A DNA stretch of 64,000 nt, from contig NHZP01000077.1 of the NCBI GenBank assembly GCA_003313425.1, positions 124,001-188,000 on the forward strand, read 5' to 3'. This DNA is from Pseudopyrenochaeta lycopersici. Taxonomy: Eukaryota; Ascomycota; Dothideomycetes; Pleosporales; Pseudopyrenochaetaceae. The position numbers were made by a program, and so were the translations under genes. The notes below the pieces were generated by a model. The model worked only from the letters and a program-made list of their open reading frames with translations. It was not told the origin of the DNA and searched no databases. Positions 55,036 to 64,000 of this stretch are shown here, piece after piece; the first letter of the stretch is position 1; each line of letters begins with the position of its first letter.

Positions 55036-56026
55036 CACTATCGACCACCCACTGGCTGTAGTTCACGGGACGATTTAGTCTCGATATTGATTCGGGCGAG
55101 GACTAAGATTCTGTTAGTGCCGATAATAATGCATGGGGGGACTGGGATTCTCACCCTCATGTCACCGCGGCCGATAGAATACCCAACCCCGACATAGCGA
55201 TCCTGCCACGCCTCCTCGTCTTGCTCTGTCCAGGCACTATATTTTGGTTGGCGGATTACTCTTTTGTTTTCGAGCTCGGATGATGTGATAGAGGAGTATG
55301 TAGTAGGCTTTACTTCGTTGTAGGTAGTAGATAGTGCAGCAGAAGGATATATGGGAGCTGCTACTTGGTTTGAGTGTGAAGTTACAGTGGAGGGGTATGT
55401 TGTTGGCCCGGAAGGCGGAGGGGGCTGAACTGCATTATTGGTCGGTAATAGCTGTGATCTGGCCCTATATTTATGATCATGATTAGCAATCTTAATTACC
55501 TGTTCTTTGCCACAAGTAGTGACTTCTAAATGCCCCGAACCCAGAGGCTAAATTGGATGAGAGAGCCGGTATGAGGTAGAAATTAGAAGCAAGAAGCGAT
55601 GGGGCGTTGTTTGAGGACCAGAAGGCCAAGTGTCTCTGCGCGTTTGGGCTCACTAAGCTCATAGGACACTTACAAGGCTTCTGGACAAGAACCCAGAGAT
55701 GGATGGACATGTTGGGACTGTTCAGGCGGTGGCTGTGTGTTGTAAGGTCGAGGCTGAGAAGTTAGGGAGGCTTTAAATCGCGGACAGCTTCCCGCTGAAG
55801 GATTGACGCAGCGGTATTGGTATTTGGGTGCAATTGTGGTTTCGGGCGATTTACTAGGCTTTCGCAACTTAAGCCATCGCTTGAATATAGAGGTTGAGGC
55901 ACTCTTGTCTTTTTCTTTGTATAGGAACTTAGAGACAGCTCTTTCCGTCCCGCATGCGTAACACTTAGCCACGGGGCTCGGGTTATTGGATTTTAATTTT
56001 GTGAGGCTTGATTTGGTAAGGTTCAT
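55036..56026 (-). CDS. Hypothetical multi-exon protein
   Basis: Minus strand from ATG 56026. The first exon encodes a C-Y-A-C pair (V-A-K-C-Y-A-C-G-T-E-R-A), a basic stretch (F-K-R-W-L-K-L-R-K-P-S-K) and a Pro/Gln-rich region, to about 55690. The frame then changes (small intron or indel) to a segment with N-F-Y-L-I-P-A-L-S-S. A likely 70-base intron (GTAATTAAG...AATGCAG) precedes a Pro/Ser/Thr-rich region (V-Q-P-P-P-P-S-G-P-T-T-Y) and W-T-E-Q-D-E-E-A-W-Q-D-R-Y-V-G-V-G-Y. After a possible further intron it ends near 55036. No RIP bias. Family unknown. The composition suggests a nuclear or regulatory protein, but that is inference; exon limits are uncertain. Confidence 0.4.
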
Positions 56027-56352
56027 TCTGAATAGACCTGTTGCTAGCGAACAGTCCGAAGATAGACAACTGCGGTTTGAAAAGGCCTGAAGAGAAGCTT
56101 AACGCGATTGTGTGCTTAAATACGATATAATAAATATCCTTCTTATGTAACACTACGCATGGACTAGTGGCTGCTTAATTTATATCCTTGCAGCAAACAG
56201 TGTGCTAAGAAGGCAGAAGGTTGCGCCACGTGGTACAGATAGAGCGTAGAGGTAAGCACTAACGTGTTCTAGTACTAGGCTCACCTCGTAACGTCCAGCC
56301 CATCGTAACGCCGCTCCGAAACTAAACCTATCAACAAACTTGAGGCTAAGGT

Positions 56353-56700
56353 GCATGGTAAGCGAGCGGCGCATGCAAGCGAGCGGCGCACCTCGTTGAA
56401 CTCAACGCACAATAACTCCACGCTTCAACACTCAAATGGCTTCAAAAGAAGCAGATGTTCAGCTTGCTATATCATCTACCAATACTGAGCTATTTCAAGG
56501 CAATCGTCAGGCTGCTGCTCTATACAATGTAGCTGAAACCCTCTGCCGCTGACGCGCTGGTATCCATGCTGGGTCAATTATGAAAGACGTTGTTCTTATC
56601 GTACTAGGTTGAGATTTAAGCACTCAGGGATATGTCAGTAAGCGCTCACCTCCACACGAATGTTGATACTAAGGCCGAGGTAGGTCACACAGTCCAATGA
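56353..56700 (+). pseudogene. Fot1/pogo 5' fragment
   Basis: Starts with two copies of AAGCGAGCGGCGCA (56359, 56376) like the sub-terminal repeats of pogo ends. Then ATG 56436 opens M-A-S-K-E-A-D-V-Q-L-A-I-S, F-Q-G-N-R-Q-A-A-A-L-Y-N-V-A-E, C-R-x-R-R/A-G-I: a psq helix-turn-helix as in pogo transposases, with a TGA in place of Arg. Reading is lost after about 56600 and no right end was found. Confidence 0.6.
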
Positions 56701-57043
56701 GACCGACAGATACTCGCATACCGCTTCTCGTATTTCGCATTGGCTGCATATGTTTTAATACGACCTTTATCTTCCTCTATTTTCATCAACATCTAAAATA
56801 TTCGCGATTCTTTGACGGAAAAACAATATTTTCGCTTATCGCTAGCGAAAAAAAAATACATTTTCAGTCATCTCTGAACAAGGGTTCATACTAGGTTCTG
56901 CAGCCTCGGACCAGCCAACTGAAATACCGTGGGTGCACTTATAGAAGCCCGGGGAAGGTGCCTCAAAAAGCACTGTGACTGCTAATGGCTCTATGGATAC
57001 AACAACTAACAAGCAAGTATTCGCGTAAACTACAAGGACCGCG
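56701..57043. promoter_or_regulatory. Upstream region of the F-box gene
   Basis: No gene recognised. An AT-rich part (56740-56860) includes a run of eight A's, followed by GC-richer sequence leading into ATG 57044. Confidence 0.3.
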
Positions 57044-57967
57044 ATGCAGAATCTGAGATCATTTAGCGTGGATGTCGAAGTCACTTACATTCCAACATGT
57101 CGCCCATTGCCTACTGAGTCCTGGTCACACATCCTTACATATGTAGACTCATTCGACTTATGGATATCCTGCCGTGGAGTCTCCAAATTCTTCCGAGCCG
57201 AGGCGGAAAAGATCTTCGCTGAGTCACGGCTGCCGTCACTACATATTCAATGGGCATACCAGGGCAGAATTATGAAGATCCAGCATGCAGCGATGGTGCA
57301 ATTCGACGGCACTTTTGAGATCGGCGACTTGATCAGATTCTCAGCAACAGATAGGGCGACTTTCACACTAAAGATGAATCGCAACTGTTATTACACGCCC
57401 AGAGTGCGGCCTACCGACCCTTCTCTAGACGATTTCTACACCAAAGACATTGTCAGCAAGTGTCTAGCATATCGGGACCTTGACTATGCTTTATGATTTA
57501 CTCATGGCGGTGAGCAAAACATCGCGCAGGCATGTTGGCTAGAATGCTATTTCAACGACGTCGAGTTACCAGACATTCAGTTCGATCTCGAAGCCCGTTG
57601 GATATCTTTCAACTGGAAGACTTTTCTAGATGATTTCTACAGTGATTACGCATATTACCAGCAAATCTGCCACAAAAATCAAAGCGACGTGATTGACTTC
57701 GCTAGAAAGGACTTAACAGCAAAATATGCTGGTCGTCAAAGTCTAACGAGGAAGGAAATGGGCACGCGGTCCGTCAACAATAGCGTCGATGAGGACGGGC
57801 TCTTTTGGAAAGCGTGCCTTCGGCGCCTGGAAAGAACGCATAAGAAAGCTGGAAAAATGCTTTACGAGGGTCGAGTGGATACTGGTCTTGCTAATAACAT
57901 TCTTGCGCGTGTGGGCGCTCCAGTCCTTTCCGAACATTTCTCGAATTCTCTTGTCGGAATTTTTTGA
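57044..57967 (+). pseudogene. F-box protein with one in-frame stop
   Basis: 307 codons in one frame from ATG 57044 to the TGA at 57965-57967, broken only by a TGA at 57494-57496. Residues about 22-65 form an F-box: L-P-T-E-S-W-S-H-I-L-T-Y-V-D, then L-W-I-S-C-R-G-V-S-K-F-F-R-A-E-A-E. F-box proteins recruit substrates to SCF ubiquitin ligases through Skp1. The part after the stop has F-N-D-V-E-L-P-D-I-Q-F-D-L-E-A-R-W-I-S and a C-terminal S-L-T-R-K-E-M-G-T-R-S region. There is no splice donor near the stop, and CGA to TGA is the simplest change. Codon use looks normal and there is no RIP pattern. It is either a recent pseudogene, a sequencing error or a readthrough case. Confidence 0.75.
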
Positions 57968-58140
57968 ATCTTCTCACCGCGAGGGTGACATGGCTACTTA
58001 GAATTGCCATTGAACTAGTAGTGCTAAAGAATTCGGCAAGAATGGGCGCCTTCTTTGAAGTAATGCGTCCGTTTTTGAGGTAGCCGAAGACGCAAGTCTT
58101 CGTTTAATGTTTGTGAACGTACTTTTCGGCTCTCTGTTAC

Positions 58141-58790
58141 TTGATGAATGTGAATGCGCCTTTCAAGCTTACAAGGACATTCTCCTTTATGATTGCCTTA
58201 TTAAAAGCTATCTTAAGAGTTGGTAGGACGGTTAGTCTCTTGGCTTGGTGTGTAGAGTACCGCGTCCAGCCATTGATCTCATCACCATATGCCCGCTTCA
58301 AAGGCGAAAAAAATCCGTCGCGTCAAGCGGCTGCAGCAAGTGCGACGAGTGTGGAGGCATACAGAAAACGATAATCTTCTGTTTCTCACAATATTTATAG
58401 AACTCGTGACTGTTGTAGCTCTTATAGCCGTCTACAATAAGTAAACAGTGCACGCTTTAAGTACGCGCCTTTGTATGCGTCTTAAAGTGCTATACCTGCA
58501 CAATAGCAAGCTTATTTGACGTCTAGCTATTACTGTAATAATTTAGTCGTGAGGCATTCCTGTGAACTAGTTTATTTGGAGGACCTTGCCGCCGAAGATA
58601 TTAAAGTGTGGCACAGCTATTCCAGCAGCGCAGATACCCTAGATGATTGTAACCCACTCTTGGTTACCTGCCTGTATCTACTTTGGATTCCCTGGCTTCT
58701 TAGTGCCTGTAAACACTATCTAGCCCTCAATTAAGTAAGGCAGACTTCACAGCACAGTTGGGATTGTCTGGTCGCATACATGGGCATCCT
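58141..58790 (-). pseudogene. Fot1/pogo transposase fragment (DDE domain)
   Basis: Minus strand. From about 58690 down: N-Q-E-W-V-T-I-I, C-A-A-G-I-A-V-P-H-F-N-I-F-G-G-K-V. After a frame change near 58500 come L-L-I-V-D-G-Y-K-S-Y-N-S-H-E-F, K-I-I-V-F-C-M-P-P-H-S-S-H-L-L-Q-P-L-D, and R-Y-S-T-H-Q-A-K. This is the catalytic core of a pogo transposase, with the second D in the D-G-Y/H-x-S-H motif. No ends recognised. Stops at Gln and Trp codons show mild RIP. Confidence 0.8.
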
Positions 58791-58847
58791 GTATAACATG
58801 TTAAGAAATCCCTTAACATGTTAAACAGAACAAGATAATAAAATATA

Positions 58848-59561
58848 ACGTATTCCATCATCGAGTGCGCCACACCATCGAGTGAGCCAGCCAAAAACTG
58901 TGAAGAATCTTAAAAGCTATCGGTGAGGATGGCCAATAAGATTGCAAGGTTGGTTCTCCTGGATAGAGTGAGAGACTAGATAGAAGAGGGTTTAATACTA
59001 AGACAGTAAGAGGGCGCTTCTGTAAAGAGTACTAAGGGTTAAGAACAATCAGTATTGCTATAGGGGCCGTCGCCAAGCTTTCTGGGACACTAGTTCCTAC
59101 TGGGCTAGCACATGCGTCATAGCCCTAGGCCACGAGTGAGCCCTTTTTAAGCTGCGCGTCCCCTCATTCCTTGGATCGTAACAAAAACACACCAAAAAAT
59201 CCAAATTTCGCACTTAAATATCTTAATAACTACGCTATAATAAATTCTAAAAATTAAAATATAAGCTATCTTATATATAATCTATAATATATTATAATAT
59301 CTAAGTTATTAAATAAGTAGTTTTATAGATCTAGAGTTTTTACTCTATTTTAGCTCCCACTTTCTAATATCTTAGGAACGACTAATTTAATAGCTTAGAT
59401 ATAATAATATATTACAGATTATATATAAGATAGCTTATATTTTAATTTTTAGAATTTATTATAGCGTAGTTATTAAGATATTTAAGTGCGAAATTTGGAT
59501 TTTTTGGTGTGTTTTTGGCTGGCTCACTCGATGGTGTGGCGCACTCGATGATGGAATACGT
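58848..59561. mobile_element. TA-flanked MITE with nested solo LTR
   Basis: Inverted ends ACGTATTCCATCATCGAGTG and complement, with TA on both sides (58846-58847, 59562-59563). Once the LTR at 58899-59183 is removed the inverted arms extend more than 150 bases on each side (through CCAAAAAATCCAAATTTCGC and AATATCTTAATAACTACGC), leaving a roughly 425-base, AT-rich, non-coding fold-back element. The terminal ACGT and TA target suggest a pogo/Tc1-mariner parent. Confidence 0.85.
58899..59183. repeat. Solo LTR inside the MITE
   Basis: 285 bases starting TGTGAAGAATC and ending ATCGTAACA, flanked by AAAAC at 58894-58898 and 59184-59188. Removing it makes the two MITE arms collinear. Normal CpA content. 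Not related to other LTRs in the window. Confidence 0.88.
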
Positions 59562-59742
59562 TATATATGAAATAGCTAGAAATTTGAAAGATTTCAAGTA
59601 CAATTAGCTCTCAATATGAGGCTATTCGGCTATAGTGCATGCCCTATACTAGAAACGTGATAGGGTACTTGGCATTTACACACTAGGTCCTGTACTACTA
59701 AAATACATCTTACCTATTAAATCTATTAATAATTTGATCCTA

Positions 59743-62112
59743 ATGTCGTCGTCAACACCTGAACCTTTATTAAATACATTAATTGTAGCCTCTGACAATT
59801 CGTCTGACGTATCCGAACTTAATTCTGCGTTGTTTGACGGCCTTACTGTCGCGGAAGACTCTACCCAGGCTGATGCCCTAATACGCCCCCGAAAACAACG
59901 TTGTATACGAGCTAAGTTAACATGGGACCTATACAGGAGGCTAAAGGAAGGTGAATTAAAGAAAAGGGGTAACCGGAACTGCTGGTACTGCTCAATCTGT
60001 AATAAAATAGAATATTTAAGTAGAAACGCGCGTACGCACCTTAAGGAACACTATGGGATTGTTATAGCTCCTGAAGGCAATCTCGTTAGGAAAGCTTCAG
60101 AAAATAATATTTAAAATATAATGCAGAAGCAGGCAATCCGCGCAGAAGCTACAGCCCAGAAGAAGCTAGATAGGCATCTTAAAGAGTGCATTAATAAGCC
60201 CCTAGTTCGAGAGGCCCTCGCAGAGCTTATCATCGTTCGAAACCTTCCGTACAGTGCAGTAACCTAGCTAGAGCTACATGCACTTATCTAATTAGTAAAT
60301 TATATAGCTAAAGACGTTCTTCCAACTAGCCATACGACTATTAGTAATATAATTCGCGAATAGTACGAATTAGATAAAGAGGTGCTTAAGAAGAAGCTTA
60401 AGACATCTATCTCATCCATACACTTAGCGCTCGACGTCTGGTCGTCACTAAATCGGAAGAACTTTCTAGCAATAGTGGCACATTTTGTTGATTCAGAATT
60501 CAAGCGTCGTAAGGCTCTCCTTGCTCTACCCTACCTACCTGATAGCCACGGTAGTGACGATCAAATTGACCCTCTATAGAATACGATTACCGAGTACGAA
60601 ATACTAAATCAAATTGGCTACTGCATCGGCGATAACCACGGTTCGAACGATCTACTATTAAGGCGCCTTGCCCGTCGCCTTGATGAAGCAGGATTCGCTA
60701 CCTATTTAAACGCTACCTAGCGTCGAATTCGCTGCCATGGCCATGTAATCAATATAGCTATGCAAGCCTTCTTCTTCTGCCTAGATAAGGCAGCTGTACA
60801 GGCCGCATTCGAAGAAGCTAGAAAGCAACTTTAAGACAACGACACTATCGATCCGGATGATATAGATGCGATCGTTCAGAAACAATTCCGAAAGTTAAAG
60901 CTTGGCAAATATGCATTTCGCAAGATAGGGCCTATTAGTAAGCTTCATAACACTGTAGTTACTATTCGATCCACTAATGCACTCTACCAAGCGTTTGTAC
61001 GGCTCGCTGGCCGTATTATACCTCTAGACAACGAGACTCGATAGAATTCTTAGTACACAATAATAAAAGTAGCGCTGCTACTTAAGCGCTATATAATTAA
61101 GTTTCAGGAAGAGCACTACACTAAGTTTAATAATAATATACTATCACTAAGCAACTAGGCGCTTCTGCAAGACGTTGCGAACTTCCTCTAACTGTTCGAG
61201 CGTATTACTAACGAGGTACAGCGTAATAATGCGACCCTAGATTAAGTTTTATTTAGTATGGATTTCCTAGGATGGCATTTCCGGGCGTCAGATGTATGCA
61301 CAGTAGTTATTTACATAGTCGCAATCACTAACTCGCGATAGGTTAAATACGCCAGCCAGCCGAAGTTACACAACGCGATTAACGCCGCATGGGCAGCCTT
61401 TAATGTGTATTACAGCCTTACTGACAAAGTAGTAGTGTACAGCGCAGCCCTACTACTCGCACCTTATCGTCGCGATGCATACTTAAAGCGGGAGTGGAAG
61501 ATAGATTGGAAGAAGAAAACTATTGATGCAACACGCCGACTTTAGGTGAATCAATACAAAGATAAATACACTGCCGATAAAATACTAGATAGTGAGGATA
61601 GGAACAAGGAACCTGATGCGTACAACCTATTTAAACGAGCTCATGCGATGAATTCGTTCGTCGACGAATTCGAACACTTTATTAATAGCCCACCGCTGGC
61701 CAAGCTACCTACTGGAACATTATCGCTAGACTGGTGGCTACAGCCAGCCAATCGCCAGGCCTACCCGTCGCTCTCTCGTATAGCTATTAAGATCCTCTCT
61801 ATTCCAGCTATGTCGGCAGAGCCGGAAAGGATCTTTTCCAGCGCCCGGAGGACTATAAGCTAGTTAAGATTTAAGCTTAGCGCTGCTACTATAGAGAGGA
61901 GTGAGTGTTTAAAGAGCTAGCTTTGTACAGGGATTGCTGCCGACTGGAGGAGGGAGCTACTAGACAGGCTAGATGAGGATAAGAAGAATGATGAGAACTA
62001 AGAGGTATTTGATAACGACAGCGACGGCTACACTACTACACCAAGCCAGGACTCGCGATAGAACTTTTAGCAGAACTCTACAGCCTCAAATCTAGGCCAT
62101 ATCACCTATTAG
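59743..62112 (+). pseudogene. hAT transposase relic 4, near full length
   Basis: From ATG 59743 to the stop at 62110-62112, about 790 codons with some 20 stops. N-terminal BED-type zinc finger: C-W-Y-C-S-I-C, then H-L-K-E-H-Y (about codons 85-110). hAT core: S-I-H-L-A-L-D-V-W-S-S, F-L-A-I-V-A-H-F-V-D, and R-R-I-R-C-H-G-H-V-I-N-I-A. Dimerisation region: S-L-D-W-W-L, Y-P-S-L-S-R-I-A-I-K-I-L-S-I-P-A-M-S-A-E-P-E-R-I-F-S-S-A-R-R. Most stops are TAG/TAA at expected Gln or Trp. A right terminus of hAT type (GGCAACCCTG) lies at 62259-62268. The left terminus is not identified. Confidence 0.9.
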
Positions 62113-62258
62113 GTAAACTCTCGAACTTCAATACCTTGCCAAGACTGGTGATAGCTGCTTACTAGTGTAATTCATGAATATGCGTATGAATTGAATAGCG
62201 ACAGCTGAATATGTATATGTATTGAATATAGGCCTACTATTCAAATCATTCAATACAT

Positions 62259-62268
62259 GGCAACCCTG
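62259..62268 (-). repeat. Probable right terminus of hAT 4
   Basis: On the minus strand this reads CAGGGTTGCCATGTATTGAA, a typical hAT-style end starting CAGGG. It lies 150 bases beyond the transposase stop, at the point where the secreted-protein frame on the minus strand loses its own sequence. The adjacent eight bases, CTTAGCAG, would be the target duplication, but its partner was not found. Confidence 0.5.
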
Positions 62269-62493
62269 CTTAGCAGCGAGCGGTATGACGGCTGATCCAA
62301 ACAGGCCGCCTACTTGCACTCGGACGGTGGCATCTACCGCAACCCCGTTCCAGTCCGCATCTCGAGCAGCTGAAAGCACTGCGTTCGAGCTCTGCACGTA
62401 GCTTTTTTCATCGGTTCTTGTCGAGTCATGAGTGGAAGCTGCGGAAGCCAGCCCAGAGATAAGAAAGGCCGGCCAGATCGTGGTAAGACGCAT
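62269..62493 (-). pseudogene. Predicted secreted protein, 3' end lost at a hAT terminus
   Basis: Minus strand from ATG 62493. A clear signal peptide opens the frame (M-R-L-T-T-I-W-P-A-F-L-I-S-G-L-A-S-A-A-S), with likely cleavage after A-S-A. It is followed by a Ser/Asp-rich stretch and V-R-V-Q-V-G-G-L-F-G-S-A-V-I-P-L-A. About 75 codons belong to the gene. The frame then runs on into the hAT end (62268 and below) to a stop at 62128. No cysteine in the retained part. Small secreted proteins next to RIP-affected repeats are often effectors in plant-associated fungi, but nothing here proves such a role. Confidence 0.55.
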
Positions 62494-62502
62494 TAGTTTT
62501 GA

Positions 62503-62565
62503 ACGACTCCGACGACTCCAACGACTCCAACGACTCCAACGACTCCAACGACTCCAACGACTCCG
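62503..62565. repeat. 9-bp tandem repeat (ACGACTCCA)x7
   Basis: Seven copies, the first and last ending G. Lies 10-70 bases upstream of the minus-strand ATG at 62493. Read as protein on the plus strand it gives S-N-D repeats in a 96-codon frame that has no ATG start (62499 is TTG). Confidence 0.9.
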
Positions 62566-62789
62566 ACATCTTCACGGACCTCGACAATGCTACGTCGGAA
62601 TTTACTGACAGCGTCTGCTCAGAGGCTGAAAGTGTGTTTGGATCAGATACCGATAGGCTAGACTCGTCCCATAGCGCCATGTCAGAGCGGTTCGCATTGC
62701 TGGATGATAGTGAACCTAGGGTAGGGTATCATATAGCAAAGAAAGTTACAATAAATGGGCCTGTTCCCATCACCTACACCACTGTCTGA

Positions 62790-63035
62790 TGAGCCTTCAC
62801 GTCAGCACAATTCCGTGCTCACCCATTGGCGTCTATTGTGCGCCCAGAGCAACTGAGGGTAACTTAGGTAAGTTAACTTAAGGTCGCTCACTGCGTAGCG
62901 AGACGCACAGTGTAACGAGACACTTTTGCACTTCAACTCAAATAATTAGCTTGCTCCCTCGCATAAATGCATAGAGCCATCCACCGTCATATTATTCTAT
63001 AACCGTTTCTCATTCACTATAGCAGCTTAATTATA
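62790..63035. other. No recognisable gene
   Basis: Contains a short inverted phrase, GTAAGTTAACTTA, near 62867-62882 and CGTAGCGAGACGC near 62892. No coding sequence recognised. Confidence 0.3.
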
Positions 63036-63146
63036 ATGAAAATTGTCGTGGTGCTAACAACGTTGCCGATGGTTTCATTGACGCCCTCAAATGCGGGTCC
63101 AGCTTTCTACCCTAGCTTTAGTGCGTTTGAGAAGGTTGATCAATAA
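63036..63146 (+). CDS. Possible small secreted peptide (36 aa)
   Basis: ATG 63036 opens M-K-I-V-V-V-L-T-T-L-P-M-V-S-L-T-P-S-N-A, which looks like a signal peptide, followed by 16 residues and a TAA. Upstream is CACTATAGCAGC but no clear promoter. Very short frames occur by chance, so this is weak. It might instead be the first exon of a longer gene. Confidence 0.2.
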   Translation: MKIVVVLTTLPMVSLTPSNAGPAFYPSFSAFEKVDQ

Positions 63147-63507
63147 TTCGGATGGCTAGGGGAGAAGCTATGATCAAAGAGATCGACGTCTATCCCTTAC
63201 GGTGGACTATTACGCCACGAAGGTCAGAAACCAAAATCCGAAAACCAAAACCTCGAACCTGAACAATAATAACCATTTACCCGCCCTTGCGCTCTACAAC
63301 AGGGTATAAATAAAAAAGTAATAGACTGTAATAGTTTTTATTTATAAATTAAATTTATTAATAAATAGTATTATTATATAAACCTTTATTACGTGTTGTA
63401 CACTTAGGGATAAATTTACCTCGCCCTTAGTTCTCTACTCTGTTCTATTACAGACTATTACTAGCGTCTATAAGCTATATATAAAGCTATTAGTAATTAT
63501 TACTAGC
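63147..63507. other. AT-rich sequence without a gene
   Basis: From about 63310 the sequence becomes AT-rich and RIP-like. CCAAAATCCGAAAACCAAAACC near 63231-63252 is a small tandem phrase. Probably the 5' region of the element carrying the Clr5-like relic. Confidence 0.3.
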
Positions 63508-63773
63508 ATGCCTTAGCATAGTAAGGTAACTAAGTAAAGACTTTATATATAACACTAATTAAGCCTAAGGAAAGGAGGTAGGCCTCGTACAAACCTTGCC
63601 CTCTACAAGAAAGAATTAAAGGCGCTTTTTAAAGAAGGTCTAACATTCTGTTAGCTATTAGATTAGCTGTATAAGAAGTATTATATTAAGTATAGTATAA
63701 CTACACTTAAAGATCGCTTTAAGAGATAGGAGGTTTAACGTCGTATTACGCCTAACGTAGAGTAACTCCTTAA
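63508..63773 (+). pseudogene. Clr5-like / helix-turn-helix relic
   Basis: From ATG 63508 with stops read through: L-Y-K-K-E-L-K-A-L-F-K-E-G-L-T-F, then L-Y-K-K-Y-Y-I-K and T-L-K-D-R-F-K-R. This resembles the helical Clr5/HTH-like domain found at the start of some fungal transposase-related proteins. RIP-mutated (TAG at Gln/Trp). It is cut off by the hAT-like terminus at 63774. Confidence 0.4.
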
Positions 63774-64000
63774 TAGGGTGGCAAATGGGTATAGGTTGGG
63801 GTTGGGTTGGGTTTGATTACATAAGACCCGTACCCAACCCAGCTCTATACCCAGTCTTTATACGCTAGTGATGGGTATAGGTTGAGGTTACTGTGAATGG
63901 GTTGAGGTTAGGGTTAGGGTTATTAGCCTCGGGTACGTCTGGGTCTGACTAATCACGTCTTTTTTATATTAGGTCTAATACTAACTAATATGTATCTAAA
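63774..64000 (+). mobile_element. Left end of a hAT-like element, running out of the window
   Basis: Starts TAGGGTGGCAAATGGGTATA, a RIP-altered form of the hAT terminus CAGGGTGGCAAATGGGTA. It continues with GGGTTGGG and complementary CCCAACCC runs, typical sub-terminal repeats of this hAT group. The rest lies beyond 64000, so the target duplication cannot be checked. Confidence 0.55.

Noticed and set aside
62499..62789. 96-codon plus-strand frame with S-N-D repeats
   Set aside because: No ATG at its start. The repeats are the translation of a 9-bp tandem array, and the opposite strand has a proper ATG and signal peptide.
63885..63930. Telomere-like GGTTAGGGTTAGGGTTA near the right edge
   Set aside because: Only two to three units, embedded among GGGTTGGG and GGGTTGAGG variants and followed by ordinary sequence. 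Better explained as sub-terminal repeats of a hAT-like element.

Overview
The window looks like the genome of a filamentous ascomycete (Pezizomycotina). Genes have short GT-AG introns, there are HET-domain (heterokaryon incompatibility) genes, an F-box gene and a DNA topoisomerase III gene, and the transposons belong to the superfamilies usual in such fungi (Copia, chromodomain Gypsy, hAT, Fot1/pogo, Tc1, MULE). Almost every transposon carries the signature of repeat-induced point mutation (RIP). CpA has become TpA on either strand, so CAG/CAA codons read TAG/TAA and TGG reads TAG, leaving TA-rich sequence whose protein family can still be read through the stops. I cannot name the species.

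Layout. 1-480 is unassigned unique sequence. 481-10.7 kb is TA-rich relic sequence holding a complete RIP-mutated Copia element (1348-6775, 123-bp LTRs, target duplication ACTAA). 10.7-21.3 kb is a gene island: a broken HET gene, a Fot1/pogo element inserted in an open frame, a MADS-like fragment, one apparently intact three-exon HET gene with a STAND-type N-terminal domain (15917-18855), MULE and Copia fragments, and the 3' end of another HET gene on the minus strand.

21.3-42.7 kb is a minus-strand DNA topoisomerase III gene split by a 19.46-kb nested insertion. The outermost element is a hAT transposon (21630-41089, 8-bp duplication TTCCTAAA). Its transposase is interrupted by a Copia element (22788-30996, duplication AAAGC) and by a chromodomain Gypsy element (31410-39561, duplication CTTAC). 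The Copia element in turn holds a second hAT (26227-28892, duplication TACGCTAC) and a solo LTR (24896-25197, duplication CTAAG).

42.7-49.6 kb holds broken genes of unknown function around a near-perfect 1.3-kb inverted repeat made of two oppositely oriented Tc1 elements. 49.6-54.6 kb is another nest: a divergent solo LTR, a Fot1/pogo element with a solo LTR inside it, and a hAT transposase relic whose intron-like gap holds a solo LTR of the first Copia family. 55.0-58.0 kb has a hypothetical minus-strand gene, a pogo 5' fragment and an F-box gene with one internal stop. 58.1-62.3 kb has a pogo fragment, a TA-flanked MITE with a nested solo LTR, and a near-complete hAT transposase relic that ends against a predicted secreted-protein gene. 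The end of the window has a Clr5-like relic and the first 200 bases of a further hAT-like element.

The genes do not form a pathway. This is an accessory, repeat-driven region with non-self recognition genes and inactivated host genes. Target duplications and reading-frame restoration give a relative order of insertions, and several solo LTRs lack RIP although the elements they sit in are heavily mutated. The only gene I regard as convincingly intact is the HET gene at 15917-18855.
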